This document shows positions 7,963 to 13,890 of a stretch of 32,182 nucleotides of DNA, piece after piece. The notes below the pieces were generated by a model that saw nothing but the letters and a program-made list of their open reading frames with translations, did no database searches and was not told the DNA's origin. Both the position numbers and the translations under genes were made by a program. Location: assembly GCA_012519925.1 (NCBI GenBank), contig JAAYPF010000123.1, positions 1-32,182 on the forward strand, given 5' to 3'. The first letter of the stretch is position 1; each line of letters starts with the position of its first letter. This stretch comes from Clostridiaceae bacterium (GTDB taxonomy: Bacteria > Bacillota > Clostridia > Acetivibrionales > Acetivibrionaceae).

Positions 7963-8356
7963 AGTATCATTATATTATCCCGCCACAGAGGTTACAAAGC
8001 CCATAACTTATCATCTTATAAAAGATTTTGACCTTCAAATAAATATACTTAATGCGGACATCAGTTTGAACAAAGTGGGTAAACTAGTTATTGATATAAT
8101 TGGAACGGAGTGGAACATTGAGGCTGGACTAAAATATATACAGGATCAAGGAATAAAATACAAGCTTTTCACAAGAAGTTTAATATGGCAGGAAAATGCT
8201 TGTGTTCATTGTGGAGCTTGTACGGCAGTTTGTCCTTCGGGAGCACTTGCAATGGATAAACAGAACTGGAGTCTTACTTTTGACAAGGAAAAGTGTATGG
8301 TTTGTGAACTTTGTGTAAAGGCATGTCCTCTTAAGGTCATGTGTGTGACGATATAG
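7949..8356 (+). CDS. NIL domain-2x[4Fe-4S] ferredoxin, homocysteine biosynthesis partner
   Basis: A 135-residue fusion of an N-terminal NIL-type domain (about residues 1-75), as found in the C-terminal regulatory part of methionine ABC transporter ATPases, and a bacterial two-cluster ferredoxin. Cluster cysteines are C85, C88, C91, C95 (CVHCGACTAVCP) and C116, C119, C122, C126 (CMVCELCVKACP). This is the architecture of M. acetivorans MA1822, thought to deliver electrons for reductive sulfur incorporation by the COG1900 protein. The start lies inside the preceding gene (14-bp overlap) behind AGGGGGG, so synthesis of the two partners is coupled. No redox enzyme is encoded nearby, so the electron donor is unknown. 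Confidence 0.9.
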   Translation: MKKIKVSLYYPATEVTKPITYHLIKDFDLQINILNADISLNKVGKLVIDIIGTEWNIEAGLKYIQDQGIKYKLFTRSLIWQENACVHCGACTAVCPSGALAMDKQNWSLTFDKEKCMVCELCVKACPLKVMCVTI

Positions 8357-8373
8357 TCTTTTTGGAGAATGTT

Positions 8374-9096
8374 ATGTATGAAGAAAGAGTTTACAGAGAG
8401 ATATTTAAAGGCATCAATTTAAAGTTTTTTGGGGTATGTCTTGAACAAACCGACTTAATGATAGGTGCAACAAAAGAGCTTTATAGTGAGGCTCTTTTGT
8501 TGGTTAAGAAATACAGATCAAGCCTTCAGACATATATAAAACAACACCCGGAGTTTTTAACAAGCCTTGAACCAGTAGAAGCTGCAGATAATGCACCTTG
8601 CATTGTTAAGAGGATGTGTGATGCGGCCTTTTTGGCAGGGGTGGGTCCTATGGCAGCTGTAGCAGGAGCAGTTAGTGAGCTAGTAGGTATGGGACTGTTA
8701 AATTTTTCCGAGGAAGTTATTGTTGAAAATGGTGGGGATATTTTTATAAAAACAAACTCAAAAAGGAAGGTTGGCATATATGCTGGCAATTCCCCCCTGA
8801 ACGAGAAAATTGCTCTTGAGATTTTTCCTGATAAGACACCTTTAGGAATATGCACCTCGTCTGGAACAGTCGGACATTCGTTGAGCTTCGGAAAGGCAGA
8901 TGCTGTTGTCGTATTAGCAAAGGATACTTTCCTTTCTGATGCAGTTGCTACTGCTACTGGAAATAGAGTTAAAACAGCACAGGATATTGGAGATGCGATA
9001 GAATTTGCAGCCGGTATTAAGGGTGTTGAGGGTATTTTGATAATTGTGGGTGACAAGATAGGAGCATGGGGTTCTATAAGTCTTACGAACTTTTAA
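8374..9096 (+). CDS. UPF0280/COG2122 ApbE-like protein for sulfide assimilation
   Basis: A 240-residue member of UPF0280, a family structurally related to the flavin transferase ApbE. The M. acetivorans homologue MA1715 is needed for efficient growth when sulfide is scarce. The glycine- and alanine-rich core is visible (GPMAAVAGAVSE, ENGGDIFI, GICTSSGTVGHS, DAVATATGNR). A GTG at 8341 would extend it by eleven residues into the ferredoxin gene. I prefer ATG 8374, because GGAGA at 8364-8368 is well placed and the protein then begins MYEERVYRE, close to family N-termini. It is the last gene of the operon. No clear terminator follows; a degenerate repeat does. Confidence 0.85.
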   Translation: MYEERVYREIFKGINLKFFGVCLEQTDLMIGATKELYSEALLLVKKYRSSLQTYIKQHPEFLTSLEPVEAADNAPCIVKRMCDAAFLAGVGPMAAVAGAVSELVGMGLLNFSEEVIVENGGDIFIKTNSKRKVGIYAGNSPLNEKIALEIFPDKTPLGICTSSGTVGHSLSFGKADAVVVLAKDTFLSDAVATATGNRVKTAQDIGDAIEFAAGIKGVEGILIIVGDKIGAWGSISLTNF

Positions 9097-9103
9097 AAAG
9101 AAT

Positions 9104-9186
9104 ATTGGGTACAATTAAAATATAAGTTTTAACTCTGGATAACGAAAAATTTGAATTGATGATATTCTAAGTATGTCAATAATAAG
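9104..9186. repeat. Degenerate dispersed intergenic repeat, copy 1
   Basis: The core at 9120-9142 (ATATAAGTTTTAA, then CTCTGGATAA) recurs at 23975-23998 with one substitution, one further change and a one-base insertion. Flanking words keep their spacing: ATTG, then TAC ten bases before the core, and ATGT...AATAAG about 50 bases after it start. Both copies sit directly downstream of a stop codon. Confidence 0.45.
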
Positions 9187-9251
9187 TTGTTTTTTCGTTG
9201 TCCCTTAGTAAAGTTAATGAAGGATGTTTTTAAAGGGAGGGGTGTAACATC

Positions 9252-10442
9252 ATGCTATACAGATATTTTATCGGAACAGGTGAGACGGATATTGTCAGTG
9301 TTGAACAAGTATATGAACTTTACAGAAAAGGCATGATTAACAAAACAAGTAAGCTATATGACGTTGATAAAAATGTATATGTTGAAGCTTATGAAGTACC
9401 CGAATTTATTGATGTGTTCCTTGAGGTATACACAAATGAAAGCAAATCTTCTAAATTACTAAAATATATAGTTTCAACGGTGTTTTTCTTACTGTTTTTA
9501 TTGATAAGTATGATAAATGCTTTTTTGAATTTAGGTATTGAAGAAATGGAGAAAAGTACGACCTATTTTTTGATGTACATGATTGGCACGTTTTTAGGCA
9601 TTGTTTTGATGATTGCATTAGTGATTCTTATTTTTACAAAGATATTTAAAAAACATAGTGCAATACTAATTATCAGTTCAAGCATTATAATGTTTGCTAT
9701 TTCAACCTTCCTTTTGGTGAATACGATTGGAACAGTAAAGGCTGCAAAAGCAAAAGAAATACAAAAAGAAAAAGTAACCTTAGCGAAGATTATTACACTA
9801 TATGAAGCGAGTTTAGCTGACGATATTAGGGAAGAGGATGTAGATGTAGAAGAATATGGTGAATTTGCACCATTAGTATCTGAAACACAAAAATATGTTA
9901 TGTCTCTTAATCGAATGAATGTGGGAGTTAACTACCTGTTTAAGAATATTCACATAAACCAAATCATATCATCTGAAGTACTATCTAGTTCCGAACGTAT
10001 AAAACAAAATAGGGAAAGTATTAAGGTTGTATTAGACGGATTAATGGAATCAAAGGCAGAAGCTGCTGAAGCACACGATATTTATACAGATAAAATAGAT
10101 AATTTAGCTATACCGAGTAGTGTAAAAGAAGAGTTTGTTTCTGCTGCTAAGAAAAACAGTGAAGTGGAAAAAGATGAAAAAGAGAATTTGTACGACTTTA
10201 ATATAAAGCTGTTTCAAAGGGTTGACGAAATGCTGAAATATTATGAAGATAGGGTGGGCAGATATACTGTCACTGGGAACCTTGTCTTATTTAATGACAA
10301 ATCCGATGAAGATAACTATGCAAAGCTCTTAGGAGAGTATAGAGATATATTAGAGCAATATAATAAAGCTTATGAAGCGAGTTCTGAAAATGACGAAAGG
10401 AATTTGCAAATATTAAAGAGTTTGCTTGAGAATAATTACTAA
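9252..10442 (+). CDS. Membrane protein with N-terminal GYF_2-like domain and helical C-terminal region
   Basis: A 396-residue protein. The N-terminal 55 residues (RYFIGTGETDIVSVEQVYEL ... YVEAYEVPEF) resemble the GYF_2 domain: an aromatic start, a G-x-x-S-x-E-x-L-like helix, and a terminal W/Y-x-P-A element here replaced by VEAYEVP. Three membrane segments follow (about 71-94, 105-128 and 135-158), then about 235 mostly charged helical residues. GYF_2 domains are often fused to membrane regions in bacteria, and the family role is unknown. The start is well supported by GGGAGGGG at 9235-9242. It is a single gene, with a degenerate repeat before it and no terminator that I can identify after it. 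Confidence 0.7.
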   Translation: MLYRYFIGTGETDIVSVEQVYELYRKGMINKTSKLYDVDKNVYVEAYEVPEFIDVFLEVYTNESKSSKLLKYIVSTVFFLLFLLISMINAFLNLGIEEMEKSTTYFLMYMIGTFLGIVLMIALVILIFTKIFKKHSAILIISSSIIMFAISTFLLVNTIGTVKAAKAKEIQKEKVTLAKIITLYEASLADDIREEDVDVEEYGEFAPLVSETQKYVMSLNRMNVGVNYLFKNIHINQIISSEVLSSSERIKQNRESIKVVLDGLMESKAEAAEAHDIYTDKIDNLAIPSSVKEEFVSAAKKNSEVEKDEKENLYDFNIKLFQRVDEMLKYYEDRVGRYTVTGNLVLFNDKSDEDNYAKLLGEYRDILEQYNKAYEASSENDERNLQILKSLLENNY

Positions 10443-10645
10443 TATTATATAAGAATACAAAAGGGGAAAATTTCCTGACTCCTACAAGGTCTGCTATTCC
10501 TTTCTTGTTTTTTCTTGTTGCGTGTGCTTTTTATTCTTGGTGTAGTTTCTTTGCTTTCAATAGGGAGTAGGCTTATATGACTGTCGAAAGAAACTTTGTA
10601 AAAAAATTAACGAAAAAATCGAATTTTTATCTCGACATATAAAGA
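10443..10645. other. Intergenic stretch with a long inverted repeat
   Basis: Apart from the downstream promoter this stretch contains only one notable structure: AGTTTCTTT (10544-10552) and its exact complement AAAGAAACT (10587-10595), 34 bp apart. It has no ribosome binding site with a credible frame. Its pyrimidine-rich part (10496-10540) looks non-coding. Confidence 0.4.
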
Positions 10646-10649
10646 ATTA

Positions 10650-10658
10650 TGGTATAAT
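10650..10658 (+). promoter_or_regulatory. Extended -10 promoter of the NifU-like/GGGtGRT operon
   Basis: TGGTATAAT, an extended -10 element (TGn plus a perfect TATAAT at 10653-10658). TCGACA at 10632-10637 is a possible -35 box, but its spacing of 15 bp is short. The start of transcription would be about 10665. Confidence 0.55.
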
Positions 10659-10664
10659 GTTGAC

Positions 10665-10849
10665 TGAAACTTTTTTATGGTTTTTGGGTTAAAACTCAGT
10701 TAGTGCTTTTCTAACAGTACTGATCAATATTAATATTTTGTTAAATTGCACTACCTATATCCTTAGGCTCAGGTAGATTAAGAGTATTCTACTTAGAGTA
10801 ACTAAGGAATATTTAAGTAAACTATATTTGTGAAGGGGGATTAAAATTC
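10665..10849 (+). promoter_or_regulatory. Long structured 5' leader, possible regulatory RNA
   Basis: About 185 nt lie between the predicted transcription start and the NifU-like start codon. Visible pairings are GTTAG with CTAAC (near 10699-10714), CTACCT with AGGTAG (near 10751-10776), and CCTTAG with a downstream CTAAGG (near 10760 and 10801). The last two overlap and could be alternatives. No conserved core of a riboswitch that I know is visible, and no U-run marks an attenuator. Confidence 0.3.
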
Positions 10850-11542
10850 ATGAATTATTCACATGAAGTAGAAAGAATGATTTGTGTAAAAAAAGGACCA
10901 AATCATGGACCAGCTCCAATTCCTGAAGAGGGAAAATGGGTCAAAGCGAAGCAGATAACTGATATATCAGGGTTATCACACGGTATTGGATGGTGTGCTC
11001 CACAGCAGGGTTGCTGTAAGCTAACCTTGAATGTTAAGGATGGTATTATTGAAGAAGCACTTGTTGAAACATTAGGATGTTCTGGTATGACCCATTCAGC
11101 GGCTATGGCAGCTGAAATTCTCGGAGGTAAGACAATTCTTGAGGCGTTGAATACTGACCTTGTTTGTGACGCAATCAACGTGGCAATGAGAGAAATATTC
11201 AAACAGCTCGTATACGGAAGAACTCAAACAGCATTTTCCGAGGGTGGACTTCCAATAGGTGCAGGTCTTGAGGATCTTGGTAAAGGACTTCGTTCCCAAG
11301 TTGGAACAATGTATGGAACAAAGGCTAAAGGTGCTAGATACCTTGAAATGGCTGAAGGTTATGTCATTGGTATTGGACTAGATGAACAAGATGAAGTGAT
11401 TGGATATAAATTTGTTCATATTGGGAAGATGATGGAAGCCATTAGAAAAGGTGTTGATCCTAAAGAGGCTTATGAAAAAAATATCGGAACTTACGGAAGA
11501 TTTTCCGAAGCAGTTAAAGTAATTGATCCAAGACAAGAATAA
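10850..11542 (+). CDS. NifU/IscU-like iron-sulfur scaffold homologue paired with GGGtGRT protein
   Basis: A 230-residue protein whose middle resembles the NifU/IscU N-terminal scaffold: GCCKLTLNVKDGIIEEA (54-70), LGCSGMTHSAAMAAEILGGK (75-94) and LVCDAIN (104-110). The likely cluster cysteines are C56, C77 and C106, with C49 and C55 as extra thiols. IscU's LPPVK chaperone motif is absent, and a C-terminal region of about 100 residues (GTMYGTKAKGARYLEMAEGY and onward) is unlike classical scaffolds. No cysteine desulfurase or SUF gene is present, so general cluster assembly is unlikely; a dedicated role with the neighbouring GGGtGRT protein is the better reading. A GGGGG-rich ribosome binding site precedes ATG 10850, and the partner starts 25 bp after the stop. 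Confidence 0.8.
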   Translation: MNYSHEVERMICVKKGPNHGPAPIPEEGKWVKAKQITDISGLSHGIGWCAPQQGCCKLTLNVKDGIIEEALVETLGCSGMTHSAAMAAEILGGKTILEALNTDLVCDAINVAMREIFKQLVYGRTQTAFSEGGLPIGAGLEDLGKGLRSQVGTMYGTKAKGARYLEMAEGYVIGIGLDEQDEVIGYKFVHIGKMMEAIRKGVDPKEAYEKNIGTYGRFSEAVKVIDPRQE

Positions 11543-11567
11543 TAATTGTGAAGAGAGGTGAGTATAC

Positions 11568-12569
11568 GTGATTAGATTTGAAGGTTATGAAAGAAGAATA
11601 GATGTGATTAACAAATGTCTTGCTGAGTATGGTTTCAAGAGCTTAGAAGAAGCTAAGGAATTGTGCTTATCAAAAGGTATAGATGTTGATAAAATAGTTA
11701 GAGATGTTCAGCCTATAGCGTTTGAAAATGCTGTATGGGCATATACTTTAGGTTGTGCGGTAGCCATAAAGAAAGGTATTAAAAATGCTGCTGATGCTGC
11801 AGAGGCAATAGGAATTGGTTTACAGGCTTTCTGTATTCCTGGTTCTGTTGCAGATAGCAGAAAAGTTGGTATAGGGCATGGTAACCTTGGTGCAATGCTT
11901 TTAAGAGAAGAGACAAAATGTTTCTGTTTCCTTGCAGGTCATGAATCCTTTGCAGCGGCTGAAGGTGCAATTGGTATAGCAAAGACTGCAAATAAGGTAA
12001 GAAAAGAACCATTAAAAGTTATCTTAAATGGTCTTGGTAAGGATGCAGCTTATATAATTTCTAGAATAAATGGTTTTACATATGTTAAGACCGAGTACGA
12101 TTACTACTCAGGAGAATTGAAAGTTATCGAAGAGAAAGCTTTCTCAAATGGTGACAGATCAAAAGTTAAGGTTTATGGTGCTGACGATGTAAATGAAGGC
12201 GTTGCTATAATGGCTATGGAACGTGTTGACGTTTCCATCACAGGAAATTCAACCAACCCAACAAGATTCCAGCACTTAGTTGCAGGTACATATAAGAAAT
12301 GGGCCGGTGAAAACGGTAAGAAATACTTCTCAGTTGCATCAGGTGGTGGAACTGGTAGAACGCTTCATCCGGATAACATGGCTGCAGGACCTGCATCTTA
12401 CGGTTTAACAGACTCAATGGGAAGAATGCACGGAGATGCTCAGTTTGCAGGATCATCTTCTGTACCTGCTCACGTTGAAATGATGGGCTTAATAGGTATG
12501 GGTAACAATCCTATGGTTGGTGCAACTGTTGCAGTTGCAGTTGCTATTGAAGAAGCTTCAAAGGCTTAA
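11568..12569 (+). CDS. GGGtGRT family protein (function unknown)
   Basis: A 333-residue protein with the signature that names the family, SGGGTGRTLHPDN, at 258-270, followed by the very conserved-looking SMGRMHGDAQFAGSSSVPAH (283-302). Other glycine-rich motifs are VGIGHGNLGAM (100-110) and VSITGNSTNPTRFQH (222-236). The composition suggests a soluble enzyme with nucleotide- or phosphate-binding loops; I know no experimental function. Starts at GTG 11568 behind AGAGGTGAG. It follows a NifU-like protein after 25 bp and ends at a strong terminator, so the two form a bicistronic unit. The same partnership recurs in anaerobes as I remember it. Five cysteines cluster around 63-120 (C63, C89, C118, C120), so an iron-sulfur or thiol chemistry is possible. 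Confidence 0.88.
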   Translation: MIRFEGYERRIDVINKCLAEYGFKSLEEAKELCLSKGIDVDKIVRDVQPIAFENAVWAYTLGCAVAIKKGIKNAADAAEAIGIGLQAFCIPGSVADSRKVGIGHGNLGAMLLREETKCFCFLAGHESFAAAEGAIGIAKTANKVRKEPLKVILNGLGKDAAYIISRINGFTYVKTEYDYYSGELKVIEEKAFSNGDRSKVKVYGADDVNEGVAIMAMERVDVSITGNSTNPTRFQHLVAGTYKKWAGENGKKYFSVASGGGTGRTLHPDNMAAGPASYGLTDSMGRMHGDAQFAGSSSVPAHVEMMGLIGMGNNPMVGATVAVAVAIEEASKA

Positions 12570-12593
12570 ATTTAAACGGGTATATTAATATAG

Positions 12594-12628
12594 ATAGAGG
12601 GGGCGATTTATAAGCACCCTCTATTTTT
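12594..12628 (+). terminator. Rho-independent terminator of the NifU-like/GGGtGRT operon
   Basis: ATAGAGGG at 12594-12601 pairs with CCCTCTAT at 12617-12624. After one mismatch, GC at 12603-12604 pairs with GC at 12614-12615. Five Ts follow. It begins 24 bp after the stop codon. Confidence 0.85.
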
Positions 12629-12635
12629 ATTGAGC

Positions 12636-12713
12636 ATCTTTCGAACGAAGTGAAAGAGTCAAAAACGAAGGGACTCGAAGTCCCGTAGTTTTTATTGGGA
12701 GGTGACTAATTTG
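12636..12713 (+). repeat. Leader repeat element, copy A (second copy upstream of rlmD)
   Basis: The first 54 bp (12636-12689) match 30634-30687 at 50 positions. The element has two hairpins: TCTTTC with GAAAGA (12637-12642 and 12652-12657), and GGGACT-CGA-AGTCCC (12670-12684), the latter perfect in this copy. Weaker similarity continues through a ribosome binding site (GGGAGGTG here) to a TTG codon at 12711, exactly as in the rlmD copy, where that TTG starts the gene. It lies 7 bp after a terminator, so it must be transcribed, if at all, from its own or a readthrough transcript. Confidence 0.7.
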
Positions 12714-12830
12714 TATATTAACAATGGAAAACCGAATTTGCTCTTTGAAAGATGGCGTGTAATCCTATGCACAATATTGATATTGATATGTATTTTGCAA
12801 AATGGCTATCTGTTCGGCACAGTGTTTTGA
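12711..12830 (+). CDS. 39-codon ORF with strong ribosome binding site, hydrophobic peptide
   Basis: TTG start at 12711 preceded 5 nt earlier by GGGAGGTG (12698-12705), stop TGA at 12828. The product begins MYINNGKPNLLFERWR, continues with a hydrophobic run ILCTILILICIL and ends QNGYLFGTVF, so it would be a single-pass membrane peptide. The ribosome binding site and start belong to the repeat element, so either this is a genuine small protein or an element landed here and the frame is fortuitous. GACAGCTAA at 12829-12837 pairs with TTGGCTGTC at 12861-12869 directly after the stop. No homologue known to me. Confidence 0.4.
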   Translation: MYINNGKPNLLFERWRVILCTILILICILQNGYLFGTVF

Positions 12831-12983
12831 CAGCTAATTGTGTCGAGTAATTACATTTTGTTGGCTGTCGTAAAGTTTGAAATCTTGGCATATTTAATTC
12901 CACAAGAATTACAAAAACGGGATTTACAAGTGTAAAAAATCTTTTTAACAGTGCTGCTTTGTTCTAAAGATATAAAAGATAAT

Positions 12984-13263
12984 AGCGAAGGGTCACGATA
13001 AACCAGAGTTTGGTATGCTTATCAAAAGAAAGACATAAACTAAGGAGTTCGATTTCCCATCGCTTATATTGTGCCTCTTTAAAGTTTAAGAGGCGTAAAC
13101 AAGTGGGGCTAAATCTACCCAGATTTTATGTATGTTATTGAAATAGTATACATAAAGCCTGAGAGTAGAAAAATTAAATACTGATTATTGATAATAATTA
13201 AAAGATTACTGCTGGTATAAGTGAAAGCCTTTTGTTTTAGGAACGTGAAACGCAATCTTTTTT
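12984..13263 (+). ncRNA. Candidate structured non-coding RNA
   Basis: There is no long frame, but there is dense base pairing. AGCGAAGGG (12984-12992) pairs with CCCATCGCT (13056-13064) with one mismatch. Inside it GATAA/TTATC (12997-13001, 13019-13023) stacks on ACCA/TGGT (13002-13005, 13011-13014). GCCTCTT (from 13073) pairs with AAGAGGC. GGGCT (13106-13110) pairs with AGCCT (13156-13160) and encloses a 14-bp stem (13125-13138 with 13143-13156) closed by a TGAA loop. The end is AAAAGATT (13200-13207) with AATCTTTT (13254-13261) plus a T-run. It does not show the conserved cores of tmRNA, RNase P, SRP or 6S RNA that I know. Exact ends are uncertain. Confidence 0.45.
13200..13263. terminator. 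Bidirectional terminator-like stem
   Basis: AAAAGATT (13200-13207) and AATCTTTT (13254-13261) enclose a folded 46-nt interior. On the plus strand six Ts follow (13258-13263). On the minus strand the stem is followed by TTTTAATTATTAT. It could end both the plus-strand RNA and the convergent small minus-strand transcript. Confidence 0.4.
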
Positions 13264-13275
13264 ATAAGCATATCT

Positions 13276-13362
13276 CTATACAGAGATTGAAGCAACTAAG
13301 ATAGGTGTAATCAAACCGGTTTGAAATTTTGTTGATAGTTTTATTAACTTAAAAAAATCCAT
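13276..13362 (-). CDS. 28-codon hydrophobic peptide ORF, antisense-facing; possible type I toxin-like or signal peptide
   Basis: ATG at 13362-13360 with AGGGAGG 8 nt upstream (13377-13371) and TAG at 13278-13276. The product is MDFFKLIKLSTKFQTG followed by LITPILVASISV: a basic amphipathic front and a hydrophobic tail of about 12 residues. A promoter (TATAAT, forward 13394-13399) lies about 30 bp upstream. The transcript would run convergently into the 3' end of the structured plus-strand RNA and share its terminator stem. That arrangement is typical of type I toxin-antitoxin pairs such as txpA/RatA and Fst, but the peptide resembles no toxin that I know. Confidence 0.4.
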   Translation of the reverse strand: MDFFKLIKLSTKFQTGLITPILVASISV

Positions 13363-13393
13363 ACTTGAATCCTCCCTAAATAAGATAAGTCAC

Positions 13394-13423
13394 ATTATAT
13401 TATTCCTAAAGCTTTTTTGTCTT
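13394..13423 (-). promoter_or_regulatory. Putative promoter of the 28-codon ORF
   Basis: On the minus strand AAGACA (forward 13418-13423), 18-bp spacer, TATAAT (forward 13394-13399). The transcription start would be near 13387, about 10 nt before the ribosome binding site. Confidence 0.4.
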
Positions 13424-13812
13424 AAAGCCCTTGGAATTTTCTCTATTCTATATATCTATACATGGTATTAAAATATAAATGAGATGAAATAGATTGATAA
13501 ATCAGAAATACTATAACTACAACGTAGATAACAGCAAATTATTTACAGAATATTATCTAAAATTCCTTCATTATTATTTTATACACACTAATACCTAAAT
13601 TCATATAGGCCTTTAGACCTAAATATAGAATAAACCCGTGTGCACTCAAAAAATAATTCTAAATTTCTATACTGGGGTTTGGAAAGGGTCTTGATTAGAC
13701 TAATAAATTTGATATAGGTAATATTTACTGGATTATTTTGAAGCTTTCGCTATACAGTTGTTTCAGAAATATGCCGATTTAATTAACAAAATTATTAAAT
13801 TTTATAAATACA
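13424..13812. other. AT-rich intergenic stretch without recognised genes
   Basis: No credible frame with a ribosome binding site on either strand. The only structure I note is an imperfect hairpin around 13603-13626 (ATATAGG with CCTAAATAT, two bases bulged). A possible -10 for proB lies just downstream. Confidence 0.4.
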
Positions 13813-13842
13813 TTAAACTTTTTTATGTATTTATAGTATAAT
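13813..13842 (+). promoter_or_regulatory. Promoter candidate for proB
   Basis: A perfect TATAAT (13837-13842), 49 bp before the proB start, with a poor -35 candidate TTAAAC (13813-13818) at 18 bp. Confidence 0.4.
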
Positions 13843-13890
13843 TGTTAGAATAGAGCTTTTAGCATAGAAAATCTTGAAGGGGAAAGTTAA

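Noticed and set aside
9141-9199. AACGAAAAA/TTTTTCGTT as terminator of the homocysteine operon
   Set aside because: The 41-bp loop and A/T-only stem with one CG make a stable hairpin unlikely.
13040-13066. tRNA-like T-arm (GGAGTTCGATTTCCC)
   Set aside because: The stem would contain an A-C mismatch and no acceptor, D or anticodon arm can be folded around it.
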